DNA of 64,000 nucleotides from Pontiella sulfatireligans (GTDB lineage Bacteria > Verrucomicrobiota > Kiritimatiellia > Kiritimatiellales > Pontiellaceae), in assembly GCF_900890705.1 (NCBI RefSeq), contig NZ_CAAHFH010000003.1, positions 1 through 64,000 on the forward strand, in the 5' to 3' direction. A program made the position numbers and the translations under genes. The notes under the pieces were generated by a model that was not told the origin of the DNA, ran no database searches, and was given only the letters and a program-made list of their open reading frames with translations. Numbering within the stretch: position 1 is the stretch's first letter; each line of letters begins with the position of its first letter. Below, piece by piece: positions 43,140 to 51,611 of this stretch.

Positions 43140-44780
43140 TCATTCCCCCTCCGAGTCGATGATGGTGCAGTAGGTCAGGTTTTCCGTATTCACCCGGTAG
43201 CGCTCGATGCGGTCGACCAGCGAATGGGTGATGGCCAATCCGCGTCCACGGTCGCCCATGTAGGCTTCATCGATTTCCCTGTTCAGCGCGGTTTCGAGAT
43301 TCCACTCTTCGCCTTCATCGCGCAACACGAGCTGGCAGACCTTGCCATCAACACGGATCTGCAGCCAGAAAGAGTCTTCCTCGCCCAGCCCGCTATGGTC
43401 GACCAGGTTTGCGCCAAGCTCCATGACCAGCAGACGGAGCATGGCCGCGGTGTCTGCGGAGATCCCTTTCGAAATCACAGCCGCCTCACTTTGCTTGGCG
43501 ATGTCCGAAACCAAATAGATGTTCCGTGGCACCTTTTGCTCGACCACCACCTTCAGCGGATCGAGCATGTGAATAGAAATTGCCGTACAGTCGTCCTGGT
43601 CAAGTTGGTAGCCGCTGGCCTCAATCGCATTAAGCACCTCGGCGGCCTTGTCGGACACCACTGGATCTTTTGCCATTTTACGGTAAACATCGGTAATCTT
43701 ATCGCCGCATTCCTCGCCAGAGAGAACATGCCGCGCTTCGGTGAGGCCGTCAGTATAGAGTAGCAGGAACGAATCGCCCTCGTCCGCAAAACACACCTCG
43801 TCCGAGACGGAATAGGGCTTTTCGTCGCCAAACGGGAACCCAATGGGCGCGCCGCCGCCTTTGTTCAAAAGTCCTGATTCCATATGGCCGTTGCCACGGA
43901 TCAGCAACGGGTTCGGATGGCCGCAGTTCATGCAGCGCCATTCCATTTTTTCGGGATCGTGCAGCGCCATGAACAGCGTGGCGAAATAGGCAGGATTGTC
44001 GATGCGCCGGCGGATCACCACATTGAGCGCATTGCAAATAGCGGCTGGCCCCTGCTCTGCATAGCGGCGGATCATCTCGCTAGCAGTTGCCTTGAGCAAT
44101 GCAGAAATCATAGCCGGAGCCACGCCGTGCCCGGAAACGTCGGCCACATAGACGCAGTGCTTGCCGTCCGGCAACGTAACAATGTCGAAAGCGTCGCCTC
44201 CAACATCCATGCACGTGCGGTAGGCAATGCGCGCCTCGAACCGCCGTGAAAAATGGGGCACTACCGAAAACATTGACCGCTGAATGGCGCCGGCAAGTTC
44301 TAGATCGCGCGATACGCGCTTATTCCAAATGGCCAGAGCGTCATTGCTCTTTTTCAGCGCCAGCGCATTGCCGACGCGCAGCACCAGCTCGCGGGGATTG
44401 AACGGCTTGCGGATATAGTCCATTGCGCCTTGTTCAAAGCCAGTTTCAATATCTTCAATCTTTGATTTGGCCGTAACCATGATAACCGGGATATCCGCGG
44501 CGCGCGGCTCGTCGCGAAGCATGCCGCACAACTGAAAGCCGTCTATTTCCGGCATGATGACATCGACCAGAATCAGGTCGGGCTGGTACTTCATGGCGAG
44601 ATCAAGCGCCTCCATCGCACTGGACGCGTCGAACACCTCACACGTGCGCGCTTCGAGGAGCTTGCGCAAATAGAGGCGGTTGGGCAATTCATCGTCCACC
44701 ACCAGCACGCGCCCGGACAGGTTGCACATCAAGCGTGATGTGGTTTTCTCCTTATCGGCATCCTGTAAGGTTTCGCCCAT
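43140..44780 (-). CDS. REC-PP2C-HATPase partner-switch protein
   Basis: The product has 546 residues. Receiver domain about 20-145 (VLVVDDELPNRLYL, phospho-acceptor Asp in LILVDVIMPEIDG, TAKS, KPFNPREL); PP2C/SpoIIE phosphatase about 180-390 (DVGGDAFDIVTLPDGKHCVYVADVSGHGVAPAMISAL, YTDGLTEAR); C-terminal HATPase_c about 420-546 (VMELGANLVDHSG, DRGRGLAITHSL) like RsbW. RsbU-like phosphatase and RsbW-like kinase are thus on one chain under a receiver. It should set the phosphorylation state of the operon's STAS protein. The Hpt gene 8 bp upstream may feed the receiver. Confidence 0.92.
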   Translation of the reverse strand: MGETLQDADKEKTTSRLMCNLSGRVLVVDDELPNRLYLRKLLEARTCEVFDASSAMEALDLAMKYQPDLILVDVIMPEIDGFQLCGMLRDEPRAADIPVIMVTAKSKIEDIETGFEQGAMDYIRKPFNPRELVLRVGNALALKKSNDALAIWNKRVSRDLELAGAIQRSMFSVVPHFSRRFEARIAYRTCMDVGGDAFDIVTLPDGKHCVYVADVSGHGVAPAMISALLKATASEMIRRYAEQGPAAICNALNVVIRRRIDNPAYFATLFMALHDPEKMEWRCMNCGHPNPLLIRGNGHMESGLLNKGGGAPIGFPFGDEKPYSVSDEVCFADEGDSFLLLYTDGLTEARHVLSGEECGDKITDVYRKMAKDPVVSDKAAEVLNAIEASGYQLDQDDCTAISIHMLDPLKVVVEQKVPRNIYLVSDIAKQSEAAVISKGISADTAAMLRLLVMELGANLVDHSGLGEEDSFWLQIRVDGKVCQLVLRDEGEEWNLETALNREIDEAYMGDRGRGLAITHSLVDRIERYRVNTENLTYCTIIDSEGE

Positions 44781-44788
44781 TCAAGCTC

Positions 44789-45139
44789 CTATTGCAAAAC
44801 CTGCATCCACTCGGCCAAGGCAGTCACCAGAGACACAGCATCCTCAAGCCGATCTTCCTTTGCCATGTTTTCAATCTCGAGCCCCAGCACTGAAATTTCC
44901 GGCAGGCCGATCGTCCCGCCCATCCCCTTGATGGAATGCGCCGCCATGCGGATAATCTCCCCATCGCGTTTCGCCAAACCGTCTTGCAGTTCGGCGGTCA
45001 AGCGGATCAGTTCGTCCGTAAACACTTCGATCAACTCATCGTCGATCTCGTCGGTGTCCACCATGAACTGCCCGCTCCGAGCCTGCAGATCGGGGATCAA
45101 TTCCGCAATCCATTCCATATTTCCAAAAACATCCGCCAT
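44789..45139 (-). CDS. Histidine phosphotransfer (Hpt) protein
   Basis: The start is set at MADVFGNMEW, with GGAGG 5 nt upstream; an upstream frame extension has no such site. The product has about 116 residues, all helical. The phospho-acceptor His lies in RMAAHSIKGMGGTIG. This is a soluble relay domain between a histidine kinase and a receiver, probably the REC domain encoded next in the operon. No histidine kinase is in the window. Confidence 0.92.
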   Translation of the reverse strand: MADVFGNMEWIAELIPDLQARSGQFMVDTDEIDDELIEVFTDELIRLTAELQDGLAKRDGEIIRMAAHSIKGMGGTIGLPEISVLGLEIENMAKEDRLEDAVSLVTALAEWMQVLQ

Positions 45140-45223
45140 AACAACCTCCGAACAATATAATGTTTTAAAACCTAAAGGATCATAGCACTGTCGATGCAGG
45201 AGGCAAATCCACAATAGGTCATT

Positions 45224-46450
45224 TTAAGAGGCTGGCACATTAAAGCATTTGCGGGCCATGGGAGCGCTTTCCACCGCCGCCTCAATCCCTATTGCTGCTT
45301 GCCCGACCCGTCCGAAAAATGCCTTGCCCACGGCCTTGAGGCAACGCTCATAGATCGCGCCGTACTCATCGTGGTGCGTTTCCATATTGGTAACCAAATC
45401 AAACGAAACCTTGAACGGAGGAGCAACGCCCTCCGCCCGCAAATCGTGCACATCCACCAGCCCGTCCTCTTCTTGGATAAACAAGTGCAGCATATCATTC
45501 AGCTCATCAAACAAGGGGTGCGAGCGGTCGACCGGATCCAGATGGGCCACGGCGCGCCAGCCCAGTCTTTTCTCGACGGCGTGCTCCGCCTCTTCGGAAA
45601 CGGCATGCGCATCCACCAAGCTCATCTTGGCATCCACTTCAATGTGGAAGGAAACCATCTTCACGTCGCCGTATTGATGCACCATGATTTCATGCGAGCC
45701 CATCACGCCTGCGACGGATGCCACCGCGCGACAGATGTCCCGCACCTCGCTGGGATCAGGCCGCTTGCCCAACAGAATATCAATGGCTTCTCGGGCGTAG
45801 GTCAGGCCTGTGTAGAGAATAAAGGCCGCCACGGCGAGCGCCGTCCATCCGTCAACAGCGCCCCAGCCCATCCTTGAACTGACCAACGCCACGACCACCA
45901 TCAGCGTGCAGATAATATCGAATGTATGGTTCCACGCATCGGCTTCAAGCACCTGGGATTTTGACAGCTTTGCTAAGCGGCGCGCAAACACCGCCATCCA
46001 GGTCTTTACGGCCACAGTGACGCCCACTGCAACCAGCAGCCACGCCGGCGCCTCGACCGGCTTCGGAGCAATCAAACGGCCGAGGCCCGACTTGGCCACC
46101 TCGGCGCCCACGATGATCAGCGCAACGGCCAGAATCAGCGTGGCCACAGCTTCGATGCGGCCATGCCCGAACGGGTGCTCCTCGTCACGCGGCTTGCGCG
46201 ACCATTGAAAACCCAGCGCAATCACAAGGCTGCTGCCCATGTCTGTCAGGTTGTTGGTGGCATCGGCAATCATCGATACGCTGCCCGAAACCAGCCCAAG
46301 CCAACCCTTGGCCAACGCTAGCAACGCGCTCAAGACCGTGCTCGTCCAACCGGCCAGCATACCCAGCCGCGTACGGTTTTCGTGGCCGTCGGGCGGCGTT
46401 TCAGGATCCAGCACCTTGCGCAGCAGGAAGCTCATTGCAGGGCAAGGCAT
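45224..46450 (-). CDS. Cation diffusion facilitator (CDF) transporter
   Basis: The start is taken at MPCPAMSFLLRKV; the frame opens at a TTG 48 bp earlier. About 408 residues with six transmembrane helices. Metal-site residues are visible in SMIADATNNLTDMGSS (helix 2) and WNHTFDIICT (helix 5, H-x-x-x-D), and the conserved EHPFGHGRIE loop is present. The C-terminal cytoplasmic domain is longer than usual. It exports a divalent metal such as Zn, Fe or Mn by proton antiport. It is likely expressed apart from secDF, whose terminator lies upstream. Confidence 0.9.
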   Translation of the reverse strand: MPCPAMSFLLRKVLDPETPPDGHENRTRLGMLAGWTSTVLSALLALAKGWLGLVSGSVSMIADATNNLTDMGSSLVIALGFQWSRKPRDEEHPFGHGRIEAVATLILAVALIIVGAEVAKSGLGRLIAPKPVEAPAWLLVAVGVTVAVKTWMAVFARRLAKLSKSQVLEADAWNHTFDIICTLMVVVALVSSRMGWGAVDGWTALAVAAFILYTGLTYAREAIDILLGKRPDPSEVRDICRAVASVAGVMGSHEIMVHQYGDVKMVSFHIEVDAKMSLVDAHAVSEEAEHAVEKRLGWRAVAHLDPVDRSHPLFDELNDMLHLFIQEEDGLVDVHDLRAEGVAPPFKVSFDLVTNMETHHDEYGAIYERCLKAVGKAFFGRVGQAAIGIEAAVESAPMARKCFNVPAS

Positions 46451-46528
46451 GGTGCACAGCTTCTCGTTGCCGGCTCTGTTTTTTTCGTTTGTTTGCAATT
46501 CGCTATTCCATTTCGTTCAAACGGCTTT

Positions 46529-46592
46529 TGATGAGTGACGAGTGAAACGTGATTCAAACATCACGCCTCACTCATCACGTTTCACGCATCAG
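46529..46592. repeat. Intergenic inverted repeat (GAGTGAAACGTGAT words)
   Basis: GATGAGTGACGAGTGAAACG is followed by near-complementary ATCACGCCTCACTCATC and ACGTTTCACGCATC words. The block is an imperfect palindrome between the CDF gene and the secDF terminator. Confidence 0.65.
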
Positions 46593-46595
46593 CAA

Positions 46596-46635
46596 CAAAT
46601 AAAACGGGCGCCCCGAAATCTCAAGACGCCCGAAA
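46596..46635 (-). terminator. Terminator of the tgt-yajC-secDF operon
   Basis: On the minus strand CGGGCG and CGCCCG (16 nt apart) form a stem followed by TTTTATTT, about 25 nt after the secDF stop. Confidence 0.75.
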
Positions 46636-46660
46636 CCATAGCCTTCCAAGAAGTGGAAGT

Positions 46661-49132
46661 CTACTTCACCTTTTCTTCCTTGTGCCACAGCAGGACGACC
46701 GGCGTAGCCACAAAGACGGAGGAGTAGGTGCCGACCAGGATGCCGATGCAGAGCGCCAGCGCAAAGTCGTAGACCGCGCCTCCGCCGAAGACCAGCAACA
46801 TGATGACCGTGAGCAGCGTGGTGAACGAAGTCAGCACGGTACGGCTGAGGGTCTGGTTGATGGACAGGTTGGCGATGTCCTGATAGGACTTCCCCTTGAC
46901 CATCTTGAGATCCTCGCGAATACGGTCGAACACCACGATCGTATCGTTCACGGAGTAGCCGACGATGGTCAGCAGCGCTGCAATGATCGGCATGCTCAGC
47001 TCGTTGCCGAGCGCGCAATAGATGCCGATCGTGATCAATACGTCATGCGCCAGCGCGGTAATCGCGCCCATGGCGAAGGCGAACTCGAAGCGGATCGAAA
47101 TGTAGATGATGATTCCGATCAGCGCGAAGATGATGGCGTTGATGCCCTTCTTCTTCAGCTCGGCGCCGATCTGCGAGCCCACGCTGTCGTTCTTAACATC
47201 CTTGTAGCTGCCCGGCAGGCTCTTTACGGCCACGAGGGCCGGCTCGGCTTCTTCGCCGGAAGCGCCGACTTTGACTTCAAGGAATTCCTGTCCGTCCATC
47301 GAGGCCTGATAGGCCACATTGGCGGAACCAAACCCGGCTTCGCCCAATGCGGAGCGAACCACTTCGATGTCCTGCTTGTCGTCAAATTCGAAGGTGATGA
47401 CCGATCCACCGGTAAAGTCCACGCCGAAGTTGTCATCGCCTTTAGAGAGGAACAGCCCCCATGTAGCCAAAATGACCGTCAAGGAAACGATCCCGGCAAT
47501 TTTGCGGCCGCCGAGGAAATTAAACTTGGCGTTCTGCAGAAACGGAATCGACATCATTTTAACCGTCTTCAGCATCTTGGAATCAGCCAAGGTGTTGAAG
47601 AACAAGCGGGTTATAACGAGTACAATGAACATGCTCACCAGAATACCGGCACTCAACGTGACCGCGAAACCGCGGATCGGGCCGGAGCCCTGCCAAAAGA
47701 GAATGACCGCCGTCAACAAGGTGGTGACGTTAGCGTCAAGAATGGTGCTGAATGCTTTGTTGTAGCCCGCGTTAATCGCGCCCGAAATCGACTTTCCGAC
47801 TTTCCACTCTTCACGCATGCGCTCAAAGATAAGCACGTTGGCGTCCACCGCCATGCCGACCGTCAGCACGATACCGGCAATGCCGTAGAGCGTAAGCGTC
47901 GGCAGGCTGACCGCGCCGCCGTCGAGCGAGCCGGAAATCACGCCGAGGAAGCCCGCAGTAACCACCATCCCGCAGGGCAGCAGCAGCAATACAAACAACA
48001 GCGAAAGGTTGGCAATGAGGCCGGGAACCATGTAGTAGAGGCCCATAAAGACCAGCACGGAAACACCGCCGTAGATGATCGCCTGAACGCCGCTGTTGAT
48101 GGAGTCCTGCCCAAGCGTCGGGGCCACGGTGCGCTCTTCAACAATCTTAACACGACCGGGCAATGCGCCGGCGCGCAGCACGTTGACCAAGCGACGTGCT
48201 TCGGGAACCGTAAAGCTTCCGGAAATCTCGGCACGGCCGCTATAGATGGCCTCGTTGATGCGCGGAGCAGAATAGAGCTTGTCGTCGAGGATAATAGCCA
48301 TGCGGCGATAAGTGCCGTCTTCCGAAGGGCTGTTCACTTCCGTAACGCGCCCAAAGGCTTTCTTACCTTCGCTATCGAACTCGAGCGAAATACTCGGAAG
48401 ACCGGTCATTTGGTCGTAGGAAACGAAGGCGTCCTTGATGGTGTCGCCACCAAGCTGCGAGCGGCGCTCGACGAATTCCATGCGGTAGACCGTTGATCCG
48501 TCGCGCAGCTTTTCTTCGCGCAGCATGAAGTCGGCCGTCTTGCCGCCGAAGCGCTTGAGCTTTTCGAAGAAAGTACGGTCAAGCTGGCTGTCATCCATGG
48601 CTGAACGGTCGCGGATCAAAAACGCGCCGCCACCATCTCGGCCACCAAGGGTGTAGCCCGCAGGAATGCGGCTGGAGTTGATGAGTTCGGACACCCATGC
48701 ATCGCTTTCGAGATGCACCATCTTGAAGTTCAGTACGGCGTCGCGCGAAATCTGCGCCTTGGCTTCGGCGCGTGTTTCAGCGTCGGCGCCCGGCAGGCGG
48801 ATCACAATGCGGTTTTCGCCTTCCGGATAAATTTCCGGTTCGGAGGTGCCCAGCACGTCAATGCGGTTGCGGATGATTTCCACCGCAATGTCGCGCACTT
48901 TCTTGATTTCGTCTTTCAGCGCGGACTCACTAACGGCTTCGAACGATTCGGCCTCGCCTCGTTCAACCAGCTTTTTAGCGACGTCTTCAGCATCGACTTC
49001 AACTACGAAACTCGATCCACCCTTAAGGTCGAGACCCAGCTTAACCTTTTGGCTCAGCGGGGTGACGAGTGCGAAGGACCAGATTACCAACAGGCCGAGA
49101 AGCAGCCATTTCCAAAGTTTATTTTTATCCAT
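46661..49132 (-). CDS. secDF: Fused protein translocase SecDF
   Basis: The product has 823 residues with SecD and SecF joined, as in Bacillus and many PVC/Bacteroidetes-type genomes. SecD: first helix LWKWLLLGLLVIWSFALVTPL, then the KLGLDLKGGSSFVVEVD block, P1 head, and the membrane part from GVQAIIYGGVSVLVFM with TLTLYGIAGIVLTVGMAVDANVLIFERMREE. SecF begins near residue 540 (FNFLGGRKIAG) and has VGYSVNDTIVVFDRIRE. It pulls preproteins through SecYEG using the proton or sodium gradient. It is 14 bp after yajC and has its own terminator. Confidence 0.96.
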   Translation of the reverse strand: MDKNKLWKWLLLGLLVIWSFALVTPLSQKVKLGLDLKGGSSFVVEVDAEDVAKKLVERGEAESFEAVSESALKDEIKKVRDIAVEIIRNRIDVLGTSEPEIYPEGENRIVIRLPGADAETRAEAKAQISRDAVLNFKMVHLESDAWVSELINSSRIPAGYTLGGRDGGGAFLIRDRSAMDDSQLDRTFFEKLKRFGGKTADFMLREEKLRDGSTVYRMEFVERRSQLGGDTIKDAFVSYDQMTGLPSISLEFDSEGKKAFGRVTEVNSPSEDGTYRRMAIILDDKLYSAPRINEAIYSGRAEISGSFTVPEARRLVNVLRAGALPGRVKIVEERTVAPTLGQDSINSGVQAIIYGGVSVLVFMGLYYMVPGLIANLSLLFVLLLLPCGMVVTAGFLGVISGSLDGGAVSLPTLTLYGIAGIVLTVGMAVDANVLIFERMREEWKVGKSISGAINAGYNKAFSTILDANVTTLLTAVILFWQGSGPIRGFAVTLSAGILVSMFIVLVITRLFFNTLADSKMLKTVKMMSIPFLQNAKFNFLGGRKIAGIVSLTVILATWGLFLSKGDDNFGVDFTGGSVITFEFDDKQDIEVVRSALGEAGFGSANVAYQASMDGQEFLEVKVGASGEEAEPALVAVKSLPGSYKDVKNDSVGSQIGAELKKKGINAIIFALIGIIIYISIRFEFAFAMGAITALAHDVLITIGIYCALGNELSMPIIAALLTIVGYSVNDTIVVFDRIREDLKMVKGKSYQDIANLSINQTLSRTVLTSFTTLLTVIMLLVFGGGAVYDFALALCIGILVGTYSSVFVATPVVLLWHKEEKVK

Positions 49133-49146
49133 TGCGACGAGCCTTT

Positions 49147-49494
49147 CTACTTGGACGGTTCAATTTCTGCGGGGGTTTCCCCTTTTTCCAACACTTGCGA
49201 GATCGCGGACTTGACGACTTCGATCTTGGTGTTTTCAGCGATGCGGACCACCAGCACGCCATCCTTGACGTTGGTGATTTGGCCAATGATTCCGCTTGTG
49301 AGCAACACGCGGGTTCCGGTCTTAACGTTCGAAATCATTTCCTTGCGCTCTTTTTCGCGGCGCTTCTGAGGACGGATCATCATGAAATACATGATGGCAA
49401 ACAGGATCACCATCATGATCGGAAACTGCAGCGGCGAGCCCGATGAGGCGGCGGCCGGAGCGGCTTCGGCGATGGTCAGGGGTAATAAGTACAT
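49147..49494 (-). CDS. yajC: Preprotein translocase subunit YajC
   Basis: The product has 115 residues: a transmembrane helix (FPIMMVILFAIMYFMMI) followed directly by RPQKRREKERKEMISNVKTGTRVLLTSGIIGQ, the YajC signature. It partners with SecDF. The gene starts at the very end of tgt, with no gap, in the conserved tgt-yajC-secDF order. Confidence 0.96.
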   Translation of the reverse strand: MYLLPLTIAEAAPAAASSGSPLQFPIMMVILFAIMYFMMIRPQKRREKERKEMISNVKTGTRVLLTSGIIGQITNVKDGVLVVRIAENTKIEVVKSAISQVLEKGETPAEIEPSK

Positions 49495-50643
49495 TTAGTT
49501 GTTCTCCTTTACGTTTAACGCATGTTCTTCAAGCACTACGCGATAGCCGGCGTGGAATTCCGTTCGGAATTCGTTGAACCGCCCATTCTCTATCGCCTTC
49601 CTCATATCTCTCAAAAACTCCAGATAGCAATGCAGATTGTGCATCGTCACCAGCCGCAGCCCGAGAATTTCGCCCACATTGAGCAGGTGACGCACATACG
49701 CCCGCGTAAAGTTCCGGCACGCGTAGCAAGTGCATCCCTCCTCCAAGGGACGGCTATCCTCCTTATAGAGGGCCGTTTTCACAGGGTAGCGACCGCGACG
49801 CGTCGAAACCGTTCCGTTGCGCGCCTGGCGCGTGGGCATCACGCAGTCGAACATATCGACTCCGCGGGCCACCGACTCCACCATCTGGGCCATTTCTCCC
49901 ACGCCCATCAAATAGCGAGGCTTCTCCACGGGCAGATGGTCGACCGTGTCGTCCACCCCCCGCAGGATCAGCTCATCGGGTTCCCCCACACTTACGCCGC
50001 CAATGGCATAACCGTCGAAATCCATCTCGACGAGCCCTTTGGCGCACTCTTCACGCAACTCGGAAAAAACACCGCCCTGGGCAATGCCAAAAACCAACTG
50101 GCTGTCCGCCCGGGGCGCTTCCCTGCAAATAGTCGCCCAATCTAGGGTTCTGCGTACGGCTTTGCAAGCGTAATCCTGCTCGCACGGATATGGCGGACAT
50201 TCGTCGAAAACCATCGCAATATCCGAGCCGAGCTTGCGCTGGATCTCCATCGATTCCCGCGGGCCGATGAAATGCTTCCGTCCGTCGGAATGCGACTGGA
50301 ACGAGACGCCTTCATCGGTGATTTTGTTCATGTTGCCGAGACTGAACACCTGGTAGCCGCCGCTGTCCGTCAAAATCGCGCGGTTCCAGCCCATGAACTG
50401 GTGCAAGCCACCCATGCGCTCGACCAGATCCGGGCCGGGGCGGTCGTTGAGGTGATAGGTGTTGCCCAACAAAATCTCGCAATCAAGATCGTGCATTTCC
50501 TGCGGCGACATGCCTTTGACCGAAGCCTGCGTGCCGACCGGCATAAACACCGGCGTTTCAATCGAGCCATGCGCCGTATGATAGCGCCCCCGCCGCGCCT
50601 TGCACGATGGATCCGTCCCCAGCAGTTCAAATTTTCCAAGCAT
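49495..50643 (-). CDS. tgt: tRNA-guanine transglycosylase
   Basis: The product has 382 residues, the normal bacterial length. Recognisable blocks: catalytic Asp in ILTDSGGYQVFS and in DMFDCVMPTRQARNG, the base-recognition segment FGIAQGGVFSELR, and the zinc site CTCYACRNFTRAYVRHLL with a later His. It exchanges guanine 34 for preQ1 in GUN-anticodon tRNAs. It leads the yajC-secDF operon. Confidence 0.96.
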   Translation of the reverse strand: MLGKFELLGTDPSCKARRGRYHTAHGSIETPVFMPVGTQASVKGMSPQEMHDLDCEILLGNTYHLNDRPGPDLVERMGGLHQFMGWNRAILTDSGGYQVFSLGNMNKITDEGVSFQSHSDGRKHFIGPRESMEIQRKLGSDIAMVFDECPPYPCEQDYACKAVRRTLDWATICREAPRADSQLVFGIAQGGVFSELREECAKGLVEMDFDGYAIGGVSVGEPDELILRGVDDTVDHLPVEKPRYLMGVGEMAQMVESVARGVDMFDCVMPTRQARNGTVSTRRGRYPVKTALYKEDSRPLEEGCTCYACRNFTRAYVRHLLNVGEILGLRLVTMHNLHCYLEFLRDMRKAIENGRFNEFRTEFHAGYRVVLEEHALNVKENN

Positions 50644-50644
50644 A

Positions 50645-50732
50645 GAATAGAGTTTTAAGTGTTAGGTTTTAAGTGGTTAAGCGCAGTCGCATCACAGGTG
50701 TTCCCTAGTGCCTCATGCCAATTGCCTGATGC
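50645..50732. repeat. Intergenic word-repeat block
   Basis: Contains TTTTAAGTGTTAGGTTTTAAG words, then TGCCTCATGCCAATTGCCTGATGCC. No gene or clear terminator is seen between tgt and the DUF975-like gene. Confidence 0.5.
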
Positions 50733-51455
50733 CTACTTAACATCTTCATAAAATTTCGCAAACGTGGTCTGCATGTAGGGAAAGAGCCAGAGGAAGCCGA
50801 TGCCGCCAGTGAAAAACGCGGCCAGCAACGCCCAACCGAAAAAGCGCCAATGCAGACAGAAAAACTTCCATTTGTTCCCCGCCATCATTTCCTTGCTGCG
50901 TCCAAGCGCCTTGAGCGCACCGCAGTCCCGGTCGTCGGCAATAATAAAAAAGACCATTGCATAGCTGAACGCGGCAATAATGCCGGGAACGATAAACAGC
51001 AACGTCCAAAGGAAAATAAACAGCGAATAGAAAAAATAGGCCGCAAACGACGTCCAAAAACGCTGAAACCCGACGAACAACAGATCCAGCCGCGCCGCGC
51101 CTTCTTGTGCAATACCGAGGAAAAAGGCCATTAAGCCAACCAGGAACGCCCCGGAAACCAGCAGCTCCGCAAACTGTGCCACAAGTTGCATAAGATTCAC
51201 CGCCGCCACCGTGTTGCCATCTCCCAGCGCACTCACAACGCTCACAAAAAACACAGACGAAAACACAAATGCCGAAAAGCTCATTACGAGAATAAAATAG
51301 AGCACGTAGCCCAGCACCCCCATGCCCCAGTTGCCCGAAAGCGACATGCGTGCCGCTGCCATCAGTTCCGGGTTCGACGAACCGCCGACTCCGTCGCTCA
51401 AGCCCGGCGTTTTCAGCGAGCCACCCTCGCCCATCATATCGGTCAAACTGCCCAT
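50733..51455 (-). CDS. DUF975-like integral membrane protein
   Basis: The start is set at MGSLTDMMGEGG with AAGGGG 6 nt upstream; the frame is open further but there overlaps a low-complexity repeat. About 240 residues with about five hydrophobic segments. The end YAMVFFIIADDRDCGALKALGRSKEMMAGNKWKFF... is the DUF975 pattern (D-x-x-x-x-A-L-x-x-S-x-x-x-M-x-G-x-K). Function is unknown. It is divergent from the neighbouring sulfatase gene. Confidence 0.65.
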   Translation of the reverse strand: MGSLTDMMGEGGSLKTPGLSDGVGGSSNPELMAAARMSLSGNWGMGVLGYVLYFILVMSFSAFVFSSVFFVSVVSALGDGNTVAAVNLMQLVAQFAELLVSGAFLVGLMAFFLGIAQEGAARLDLLFVGFQRFWTSFAAYFFYSLFIFLWTLLFIVPGIIAAFSYAMVFFIIADDRDCGALKALGRSKEMMAGNKWKFFCLHWRFFGWALLAAFFTGGIGFLWLFPYMQTTFAKFYEDVK

Positions 51456-51504
51456 GAGTTTCCCCTTAAAAGAATCAAGGCGCGAATATTGCCCAAAAAC
51501 ACAG

Positions 51505-51590
51505 GACAAACCAAGTAAAACCACCAAATACACAAAACACATAAAATGTGTCCTCTAAAACACTCCACTTTCGTGTATTAAGTGTCTAAT
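51505..51590. repeat. Intergenic low-complexity block (ACACAAA / TGTGT words)
   Basis: AAATACACAAAACACATAAA and following AAGTGTCTAATTCAC words lie between divergent genes. The pattern resembles other short-word blocks in the window and makes the upstream extension of the DUF975-like frame doubtful. Confidence 0.5.
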
Positions 51591-51611
51591 TCACTCAATC
51601 GAAGGGGAAGC

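Noticed and set aside
46682..48496. A 604-codon plus-strand frame opposite secDF
   Set aside because: SecDF is unmistakable on the minus strand; the opposite frame is rich in Asp, Gln, Arg and His, as mirror frames of GC-rich genes are.
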